Source: Methanosarcinales archaeon
Lineage (GTDB): Archaea; Halobacteriota; Methanosarcinia; Methanosarcinales; Methanocomedenaceae
Assembly: GCA_030638625.1 (NCBI GenBank)
Contig: DAOWEE010000356.1
Location: 1 to 6,570, forward strand
Length of the DNA stretch: 6,570 nucleotides
Direction of reading: 5' to 3'
Under the pieces are notes generated by a model, which saw nothing but the letters and a program-made list of their open reading frames with translations, did not search any database and was not told where the DNA came from. Position 1 is the first letter of the stretch. Every line of letters starts with the position of its first letter. This document shows positions 1-4,965 of this stretch, piece after piece. The position numbers and the translations under genes are program-made.

Positions 1-755
1 GTAAGTGAAGTGATTTTGCCCTTCTCATCCTTAGGAGTGAACAGCCTGACAATCTCCTCGCCAAACCGGCCAGAAAAATGGTCCGTACCCTTGATAAAAC
101 CCGCTCCCAGTATAGTATCAATCACCTTGACCGGCAGGTCATCCATCAAACAACCGCACAGTGCCGCAGTGATTTCCTGTCTGGTCAGTCCTTCGGCCAG
201 AGTTTCGAATTCCTCTATAGGGAATCCTACTGCAATCTCGTCCTTTTCGTATCCGCCAAACATCCTGGCTCCGGCGCACAATAAGGAAAGATTGACAGTA
301 TTTTCCATTACAGGAATCGCAGTACATTCACCGCATACGGCAAACTCGCCCTTGAATTTGGAAGTCACTTCCTTACCGTGTATCTTGGCCAGGGTTGTTG
401 CCATACGCATAATCTTCTGTGGGTTCCCGATAACAATAACTGCATCAGGCTCGAAGTCAGCTTTCTCGAGGGGTGCCAGAGTTACCTGTTTGGTATTGGC
501 AGGTTTGATTCTCGGATATACCTCTCCGTATTTGGGTTCCTCGAATCCCAGCGCCAGTTCTGCACTGGCACATGATAGGTCATCCACTGTAAATGTGAAC
601 GTGTCCCCATGAGCAGCACTAAGCCGCACCATCTCACAATAACGCCTGGGGGTTAGCTCATCAGGTGATTTGTCACTGTTAATCTTCACTGCCACAGGAG
701 ATGCCGGCAGTTCAAAGAACCGCCTGAAACGACTGGATATTTCGGCATATTTCAT
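1..755 (-). CDS. DUF169 (COG2043) family protein, 3' end cut by window edge
   Basis: The gene starts at ATG 755-753 and stays open to the left edge, giving 251 residues without a stop, so the C-terminus is missing. Family members are usually about 230-260 residues, so little is probably lost. I recognise DUF169 from the segment around residues 103-118 (DAVIVIGNPQKIMRMA), the VCGECTA segment (140-146), the NLSLLCAGARMFGGY stretch (155-169) and the IAVGFPIEEF stretch (174-183). Seven cysteines are visible (40, 62, 141, 144, 160, 200, 202), including a CxxC at 141-144 and a CxC at 200-202. There is no signal peptide or membrane segment, so it is probably cytoplasmic. Its ATG overlaps the stop codon of the Sep-tRNA:Cys-tRNA synthase gene (ATGA), and a GAGGAG ribosome site lies inside the end of that gene, so translation is likely coupled. 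The biochemical function of DUF169 is unknown to me. A role in redox or sulfur handling is only inferred from the cysteines and the neighbours. Confidence 0.85.
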   Translation of the reverse strand, partial: MKYAEISSRFRRFFELPASPVAVKINSDKSPDELTPRRYCEMVRLSAAHGDTFTFTVDDLSCASAELALGFEEPKYGEVYPRIKPANTKQVTLAPLEKADFEPDAVIVIGNPQKIMRMATTLAKIHGKEVTSKFKGEFAVCGECTAIPVMENTVNLSLLCAGARMFGGYEKDEIAVGFPIEEFETLAEGLTRQEITAALCGCLMDDLPVKVIDTILGAGFIKGTDHFSGRFGEEIVRLFTPKDEKGKITSL

Positions 756-1957
756 GTTTTTTGCTCCTCTTCAACAGGTATATTGTTCTCTTTTGCGATG
801 TCTATGAATGCACGGCCCACGTATTCTATCTGTTCGCGGCTGAGCCCGTATGTGTTTATTTTGAAATTCTTGCTCATACCCGGATGCAATCCCATGATCT
901 TGCGCTTCTTCAACTCATGGTACAGGAAATAACCCCGTTTCTTATGTTCACTGGCCACCTCATGTAGCGGCAGGGTCTCGAAATTCATCAGAGTATGCTC
1001 TGTGGGCCTGACTCCCATCAGGTGGAAGCCTTCTATCCTCTCAAGCTGCTGTGCCAGATAGCGTGCCTTATCAACTTCCTCATCCCAGTGCTTGACCCGT
1101 TCGACCACGGCCGGGAATGATGCCATTAGCGTGATTAAGGGTGCACCGAAAACTGGTGAGCAACCGAACAGGGCAACTTCTTTTTTGGTAAATCCGCGCC
1201 CGCTCCATTCGCCCCTGATGCTGGATTTATCAAATATCTGCTGGCTCCATTCATAGGTAGTGGCCAGGATACCGATGGGGGCCGAAGCCGCCCAGCTCTT
1301 GTGACCTGAACCGCACAAAAAATCCACGCCCAGCCGCTTGCCGTCCACGGGCATGATGCCTGAGGAATAGGCTGTGTTCAGCAGGAATGGTACACCGTAT
1401 TCCTTGCATATCTTACCCACACCTGCGGCATCTGCCACGTTACCGTAGCGGTAATCCACATGTGTCAATACGGCCATGGTCGGTAGAGCCCCGGTCTTTT
1501 TCTCCACTTCCTCGAACTTGGCCGCATACCATTCAGGCTCTATCCTGAACTCGGGATACCCGCTATGGGGCACCTCGAACACATTCAGACGATTGGCTTC
1601 GGCAGCGAGGTATGAAGTATAATGAGCCAGCGAGTCCACTACAATGGAGTCTCCGGGCTCGCATGCCATATGCATGGCTGCCCACTTGGCGTGCCTGCAT
1701 CCGGCTGTGAACCTCACATCGTCCATGTTCAAAAACTCGGTAATATCCTGCACGAGGTTGCGCACCGGGGGTTTCTGGACCAGGTCAACCCTGGACTCAA
1801 AACAGTAATCGCATACCGAATATCCGTCCCCGAACTCCAGCAGTGCTTTGCGGGCCTCTGGCGTCAGTACACCGCCCCGCTGTATGGGATGTACATTAAT
1901 AAATATGCCTTCTACGTTTCGTTCCAGGTTTTTGTATAAGTTAAGGTTCAATATCAC
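752..1957 (-). CDS. pscS: O-phosphoseryl-tRNA(Cys):Cys-tRNA synthase (SepCysS)
   Basis: This PLP-dependent enzyme converts phosphoseryl-tRNA(Cys), made by SepRS, into Cys-tRNA(Cys) using a sulfur donor; it is the second step of archaeal tRNA-dependent cysteine synthesis. With the GTG start the protein has 401 residues, close to the usual family length. Family hallmarks are the INVHPIQRGGVLTPEARKAL segment (20-39), the EFGDGYSVCDYC segment (41-52) and the SGHK motif with the PLP lysine at K220. The three cysteines reported as essential for persulfide/disulfide sulfur transfer in characterised SepCysS enzymes appear conserved as C49, C52 (CxxC) and C266 (LFGCSP). The AHYTSY and THVDYRYGN segments also fit. 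The start is uncertain: GTG 1957-1955 lies only one base after an AGAAGG ribosome site, whereas TTG 1951-1949 (399 residues) has a 7-base spacing. The gene sits 5 bases after a CxxC thioredoxin-like gene and overlaps a DUF169 gene by 4 bases, so it is mid-operon. No sepS or sepCysE gene is visible in the window. Confidence 0.96.
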   Translation of the reverse strand: MILNLNLYKNLERNVEGIFINVHPIQRGGVLTPEARKALLEFGDGYSVCDYCFESRVDLVQKPPVRNLVQDITEFLNMDDVRFTAGCRHAKWAAMHMACEPGDSIVVDSLAHYTSYLAAEANRLNVFEVPHSGYPEFRIEPEWYAAKFEEVEKKTGALPTMAVLTHVDYRYGNVADAAGVGKICKEYGVPFLLNTAYSSGIMPVDGKRLGVDFLCGSGHKSWAASAPIGILATTYEWSQQIFDKSSIRGEWSGRGFTKKEVALFGCSPVFGAPLITLMASFPAVVERVKHWDEEVDKARYLAQQLERIEGFHLMGVRPTEHTLMNFETLPLHEVASEHKKRGYFLYHELKKRKIMGLHPGMSKNFKINTYGLSREQIEYVGRAFIDIAKENNIPVEEEQKT

Positions 1958-1962
1958 ACCTT

Positions 1963-2217
1963 CTATGCCTTGGTAATAGTGTCTAAGAGGTACTTTATAT
2001 CATCCCTGTCAATGCGGCCTACCAGCATCAATTCACCATCAAGGGCTATGGCAGGTACGGATGATACCCCCAGATGCTTCGCTCTCTCAAAACCTTCGCC
2101 CTGCATAGCGTTTACTTCCTTGAAGGTAATGCCTTTGGGCAATAGCTCAATCAGTATGGTCCTGACCTTATGGCAGTCAGCGCATGTATCTGAATAGTAC
2201 AGTTCAACTAAACTCAT
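1963..2217 (-). CDS. small thioredoxin/glutaredoxin-like CxxC protein
   Basis: An 84-residue protein with the size and layout of the small archaeal thioredoxin/glutaredoxin fold. A first strand (VELYYSD, residues 4-10) leads into the redox motif C12-A-D-C15, followed by a helix. A cis-proline segment (SVPAIALDG, 53-61, proline at 55) and a final helix (DRDDIKYLLDTI) complete the fold. It is expected to act in the cytoplasm as a dithiol reductant or disulfide/persulfide exchanger. The frame stays open upstream to about 2502, but that part is antisense to another gene and lacks the fold. ATG 2217-2215 puts the first strand right at the N-terminus and follows GGGGAG, though with an unusually short 2-base spacing. 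It is first in an operon, 5 bases ahead of the GTG start of pscS. The partner is unproven; reducing the SepCysS disulfide is an attractive guess. It could also be a general glutaredoxin. Confidence 0.9.
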   Translation of the reverse strand: MSLVELYYSDTCADCHKVRTILIELLPKGITFKEVNAMQGEGFERAKHLGVSSVPAIALDGELMLVGRIDRDDIKYLLDTITKA

Positions 2218-2290
2218 AACTCCCCTGACGTTTGTATATGAATAATATGTGTGTATTATGACAAATCTTGCCGCACCAACATATATTAAG
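2218..2290 (-). promoter_or_regulatory. probable promoter and leader of the trx-like/pscS/DUF169 operon
   Basis: Read on the minus strand, an AT-rich box CTTAATATATG (2290-2280) lies about 65 bases before the ATG. It would place transcription start near 2258 and give a leader of about 40 bases holding the GGGGAG site (2225-2220). A second AT-rich candidate (ACATATTATTCATATA, about 2251-2236) would give an almost leaderless message, which fits the ribosome site poorly. The distal box coincides with the box used in the opposite direction by the gene at 2315, so the two promoters may share or compete for one TATA site. This is inferred from base composition and spacing only. Confidence 0.4.
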
Positions 2291-2314
2291 ATTGTTCCAC
2301 TATAACTATAACAT
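2281..2314 (+). promoter_or_regulatory. TATA box for the small gene at 2315, probably leaderless
   Basis: ATATATTAAG at 2281-2290 has the look of an archaeal TATA box, and its centre is about 27-30 bases before the ATG at 2315. That spacing would start the transcript within a few bases of the start codon. No Shine-Dalgarno sequence is visible in the intervening bases, which agrees with a leaderless transcript. Confidence 0.5.
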
Positions 2315-2515
2315 ATGGATGAAACTACGGTCAAACGTACAAAATCTGCTATTAATGGGCTGCTGGATGTAGAACAGTTCTGGATTGATTTCGCACCTGA
2401 ATATAACTTATCAGAGCAGGATATTGCTAAAGTGCTGAAGAAATTAGGCAAAGTGCGTGATAATATCGATAAGATTACCGGTAGTGTTGAGGAAATGGTC
2501 AAAACTGTGGATTAA
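2315..2515 (+). CDS. small helical hypothetical protein (66 aa)
   Basis: I do not recognise the family. The protein has 66 residues, is charged, lacks cysteines, and shows no signal peptide or membrane segment. It appears almost wholly helical: an N-terminal stretch (residues 1-20), an aromatic patch (EQFWIDFAPEY, 20-30), and a C-terminal amphipathic part from about residue 32 (LSEQDIAKVLKKLGKVRDNI, then KITGSVEEMVKTV) that could form a coiled coil or a protein-protein interface. No ribosome site precedes ATG 2315, but a TATA-like box sits at leaderless spacing. That upstream signal and the natural-looking composition favour a real gene over chance. It is divergent from the cysteine operon and 64 bases upstream of the DUF1622 gene, with which it may be co-transcribed. 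No function is proposed. Confidence 0.65.
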   Translation: MDETTVKRTKSAINGLLDVEQFWIDFAPEYNLSEQDIAKVLKKLGKVRDNIDKITGSVEEMVKTVD

Positions 2516-2579
2516 ATGGTCTGACGACAGGAAATTGTTGGAAAAGCACCTTGAATACCCTAAAAATTGACTCAATATT

Positions 2580-2897
2580 ATGCTTGAAGAATTTATAGAC
2601 ATTTCATCATTGATTTTTGCTTACATAGGTGCAGCGATTATAATTTATGGTGGAATAATCAGTACTATTAAAACTTTTAATCTTGAGTTCAGAAGAATGC
2701 CGGTAATGGGGTATCATGACATCCGCAGAGATTTCACTCATAAGATCGTTTTTGGCCTGGATTTTCTAATTGCAGGCGATATTTTGCAGACTATTATAGC
2801 CCCTTCTCAAGAAGAAATTATTTTGCTGGGAACAATTGTAGGCATCAGGACAATATTGGGTTATTTCCTTGGTAAGGAAGTAAGCCAATTTGAATAA
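2580..2897 (+). CDS. DUF1622 family membrane protein
   Basis: A 105-residue integral membrane protein that I assign to DUF1622 from the IIIYGGIISTIK segment (20-31), the HKIVFGLDFLIAGDILQTII block (54-73) and the ending IRTILGYFLGKE (89-100), an order typical of the family. Three hydrophobic helices are visible at about 8-30, 54-74 and 78-98. The arginine-rich segment between the first two (FRRMPVMGYHDIRRDF, 37-52) is probably cytoplasmic. Length is close to the family norm. No ribosome site is evident before ATG 2580. The gene may be translated from a message started upstream of the 66-residue gene, or from a weak promoter I cannot locate. A run of seven T's 20 bases after the stop probably ends transcription. 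The function of DUF1622 is unknown. Confidence 0.88.
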   Translation: MLEEFIDISSLIFAYIGAAIIIYGGIISTIKTFNLEFRRMPVMGYHDIRRDFTHKIVFGLDFLIAGDILQTIIAPSQEEIILLGTIVGIRTILGYFLGKEVSQFE

Positions 2898-2912
2898 AAA
2901 AATTCGAGGTCT

Positions 2913-2934
2913 AAGATTTTTTTAATATTATCTT
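2913..2934 (+). terminator. poly-T terminator after the DUF1622 gene
   Basis: Seven consecutive T's (2917-2923) start 20 bases after the DUF1622 stop codon and are followed by more AT-rich sequence. A weak AAGAT/ATCTT pair (2913-2917 and 2930-2934) brackets the run. Archaeal termination depends mainly on T-runs in the non-template strand, so this is a plausible end of the upstream transcript. Confidence 0.5.
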
Positions 2935-2945
2935 ACCTATAGTGA

Positions 2946-3000
2946 GATTTTATATAGCAAAAAATTAGATATAATAAATAGAGGGGTTAGACTTACGGAG
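2946..3000 (+). promoter_or_regulatory. promoter and ribosome site of the DUF2769 gene
   Basis: ATTTTATATAGC (2946-2957) is a good archaeal TATA box. Transcription would begin near 2978, leaving a leader of about 30 bases. GGAG at 2997-3000 lies 9 bases before ATG 3010 and is the likely ribosome site. The upstream poly-T run and this promoter indicate that the DUF2769 gene has its own transcript. Confidence 0.55.
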
Positions 3001-3009
3001 AGTGTTGAA

Positions 3010-3255
3010 ATGAATACCGACGAAATAGAACAAAAGAAAAAAATGGTATTGTCAATGTGTATTTGTAACACCTGTCCATCCTGGGTGGAATGTGGTGAGA
3101 AAGGGGGGTTTTGTTTCCAGTCTATCGGGAAAAGCAGTTGCATAACTGAAGAGAAAGGCTGTATCTGCGGTGGATGTCCCGTAACTGAAAAAATGGGATT
3201 GAAACATATGTATTTCTGCACCAAAGGCTCTGAGAAAGAACAATCTGGAATGTAG
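3010..3255 (+). CDS. DUF2769 family cysteine-rich protein
   Basis: An 81-residue protein with ten cysteines, at 17, 19, 22, 28, 35, 44, 51, 53, 56 and 70. The pattern CICNTCPSWVEC, then GFC, then GKSSCI, then GCICGGCPV, then YFC matches DUF2769, a small family I associate with methanogenic archaea. The density and spacing (CxCxxC twice) suggest bound metal, either zinc or an iron-sulfur cluster; which one cannot be told from sequence. There is no signal peptide or membrane segment. The C-terminus is short and charged. The gene has its own TATA box and a GGAG ribosome site 9 bases ahead of the ATG. It is followed by a 213-base gap before the glutamate-synthase-like operon, so a joint function is not implied. 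The biochemical role is unknown. Confidence 0.88.
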   Translation: MNTDEIEQKKKMVLSMCICNTCPSWVECGEKGGFCFQSIGKSSCITEEKGCICGGCPVTEKMGLKHMYFCTKGSEKEQSGM

Positions 3256-3402
3256 TTGATACTGTAACGAGTGGATGTGGGAGATCATACCTACTGATTC
3301 TATAAATAATTTATTTTTGTAGAGCAGAAGACATGCATGTCGGCAAACATTGCAAGTGTGGGGTTTAGACTTCCAGCATCCATGTCAGATACATCAGCCT
3401 GG
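3256..3402. other. intergenic stretch with T-rich segment and 12-bp palindrome
   Basis: No coding sequence is convincing here. An AT-rich segment TATAAATAATTTATTTTTG (3301-3319) could be the terminator of the DUF2769 transcript or a distal TATA box. GACATGCATGTC (3330-3341) is a perfect 12-bp palindrome just after it. The antisense frame across this stretch runs into the next gene and has no recognisable protein character. Confidence 0.5.
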
Positions 3403-3463
3403 TTGACATCATAGTCAATCCTTAAAAATGACATCATCGACCGAGCGTATCGATTGGGGAGAG
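3403..3463 (+). promoter_or_regulatory. promoter, candidate operator and RBS of the rubredoxin-GltS operon
   Basis: CTTAAAAATG (3421-3430) resembles an archaeal TATA box; it predicts a start near 3453 and a leader of about 15-20 bases. GGGGAG at 3456-3461 sits 7 bases before ATG 3469 and decides that start. Directly upstream of the box is an inverted repeat TTGAC-N6-GTCAA (3403-3418). The 9-mer TGACATCAT occurs twice, at 3404-3412 and 3429-3437, on either side of the box. Such an arrangement could be a repressor or activator site, but no regulator is known for it. Confidence 0.45.
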
Positions 3464-3468
3464 TTTGC

Positions 3469-4953
3469 ATGACCAAATATCGGTGTAATGTCTGTAACGT
3501 TTTTGAATACGATGATACGCGGGGGGATTCCCCCACAGGTATCAAACCAGGGACACCACCCGAAGAATTCTCTGATGAATGGAAATGTCCCATTTGCAAA
3601 TCAGACAATACCCATCTAATACCGGTAAAAGAGGAAGTAAAACATGAAGAAGTAGAGGAGATCATCACCTGCCCTCATTGTGGAATGAAGAGCAAGGTCA
3701 CTGTATCATCGGTGAAGATGGAACTGGGGGGATACCTTGGAGAATGGAGACGGGAATCTGATGACCTGGAAATCCATATGTCAGATGTACACAAGATGTC
3801 TGTAACTGGAGAATCCATTATCGAGCCCATGCGGACGACCATGGATGTGATCTCCTACGATGATATTCTCATAAAAGGGGCACAACTGGCAACGATCCCG
3901 TTGAACCATGATGAAACGGTCAGTACCAGAACCGTCATCGGTCCAAAGGCAAAATATCCTCTTGTAATCGAGACTCCTATCTATATTACCCACATGTCTT
4001 TTGGTGCATTATCACGGGAAGTTAAAATTGCACTGGCAAAAGGAAGCGCTGCAGTCAAGACCGCCATGTGTTCAGGAGAAGGAGGAATCCTGCAGGAATC
4101 CTTTGACAATTCTTACAAATACATCTTTGAATACGTACCCAACCAGTACAGCGTTACAGAGGAGAATCTCAGGAAAGTGGATGCTATCGAGATCAAGATC
4201 GGCCAATCTGTGAAACCGGGAATGGGAGGACATCTGCCCGCAGAAAAGGTCACCAAGGAGATTGCTGATATCAGGGGATTCCCTGAAGGAGTCGATATTG
4301 TAAGCCCTTCCCACTTTGAAGATATTCAGAACAGGGACGACCTGAAAAAGAAAGTCGACTGGCTCAGGGAAACATCAGGGGGCAAGCCCATTGGTATCAA
4401 ACTGGCAGCAGGTCATATTGAAGCTGACCTGGAAGTAGCAGTTTATGCGGGACCCGATTTCATCACCATTGACGGGAGGCCGGGTGCCACTGCCGCTGCA
4501 TCCAGATATGTAAAACATGCAGCATCTGTCCCCACCATATTTGCATTATACAGGGCAAGGAAATTCCTGGACAGCAAAGGTATTGATGATATTTCTCTTA
4601 TTATTACAGGAGGGCATCGGGTATCCTCGAATTTTGCAAAGGCACTGGCAATGGGAGCTGATGCTGTAGCTATTGGAACTGCCGCTTTAATGGCCTGCGC
4701 TTGCCAGCAGTACCGGCTGTGTGATACAGGGAAATGCCCGGTGGGTGTCACCACACAGGATCCTAAATTAAGGTCCAGGTTAAAGGTAGATATCTCTGCC
4801 AGGAAACTGGAGAATTTCCTGTATGTGTCCACAGAGGAACTAAAGGATTTTGCACGGTTGACAGGGAAGGATGATGTCCATGCCTTGAACATTAATGACC
4901 TGTGCACCACAAATTCCGAGATTTCAAATCATACAGAAATTAAACATGTATAG
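3469..4953 (+). CDS. rubredoxin-fused glutamate synthase-type FMN/Fe-S protein
   Basis: A 494-residue fusion protein. Residues 4-50 form a rubredoxin domain with iron ligands C6, C9, C40 and C43 and the typical GIKPGTPPEEFSDEWKCPIC stretch. Residues 51-110 are a linker with CPHC (C68, C71) and two histidines (H103, H108) that could bind zinc. From about 115 follows the glutamate-synthase central/FMN domain: THMSFGALS (174-182), SGEGGI (202-207), KIGQSVKPGMGGHLPAEKV (243-261), GIKLAAG (309-315), TGGHRV (380-385) and AKALAMGADAVAIGTAALMA. A Cx5Cx4C motif (C412, C418, C423, then PVG) matches the 3Fe-4S site of GltS. No glutaminase or GXGXG domain is present. Two loops differ from classical GltS: SPSHFEDI where SPPPHHDI is usual, and DGRPGATAAA where GHDGGTGASP is usual. 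Electrons probably pass from rubredoxin through Fe-S to FMN; the amination substrate is unknown. A TTG 15 bases upstream is rejected because the ribosome site fits ATG 3469. It is first in an operon with an aminotransferase. Confidence 0.9.
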   Translation: MTKYRCNVCNVFEYDDTRGDSPTGIKPGTPPEEFSDEWKCPICKSDNTHLIPVKEEVKHEEVEEIITCPHCGMKSKVTVSSVKMELGGYLGEWRRESDDLEIHMSDVHKMSVTGESIIEPMRTTMDVISYDDILIKGAQLATIPLNHDETVSTRTVIGPKAKYPLVIETPIYITHMSFGALSREVKIALAKGSAAVKTAMCSGEGGILQESFDNSYKYIFEYVPNQYSVTEENLRKVDAIEIKIGQSVKPGMGGHLPAEKVTKEIADIRGFPEGVDIVSPSHFEDIQNRDDLKKKVDWLRETSGGKPIGIKLAAGHIEADLEVAVYAGPDFITIDGRPGATAAASRYVKHAASVPTIFALYRARKFLDSKGIDDISLIITGGHRVSSNFAKALAMGADAVAIGTAALMACACQQYRLCDTGKCPVGVTTQDPKLRSRLKVDISARKLENFLYVSTEELKDFARLTGKDDVHALNINDLCTTNSEISNHTEIKHV

Positions 4954-4958
4954 GGGAG
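4953..4958 (+). promoter_or_regulatory. ribosome site overlapping the upstream stop codon
   Basis: GGGGAG begins on the last base of the stop codon of the glutamate-synthase-like gene and lies 7 bases before ATG 4966. Sequence and spacing are identical to the site before the first gene of the operon, which supports both start assignments and co-translation from one message. Confidence 0.75.
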
Positions 4959-4965
4959 TTAGAAT

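Noticed and set aside
10..612. Plus-strand open frame of 200 codons
   Set aside because: It is antisense to the DUF169 gene, which has clear family motifs; the predicted protein is serine/proline-rich with no recognisable domain.
2218..2502. Upstream extension of the thioredoxin-like frame to 179 residues
   Set aside because: The extension is antisense to the 66-residue gene and has no fold signal; the redox domain begins exactly at ATG 2217.
3454..3468. TTG start giving five extra residues on the rubredoxin-GltS protein
   Set aside because: The TTG overlaps the start of the GGGGAG ribosome site, which is correctly spaced for ATG 3469, and rubredoxin domains start close to that methionine.
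3300..3668. Minus-strand frame of 122 codons across the promoter gap
   Set aside because: It is antisense to the rubredoxin domain, lacks a ribosome site and shows no domain.
4443..4910. Minus-strand open frame of 155 codons
   Set aside because: It is a shadow of the conserved FMN/Fe-S domain on the other strand.
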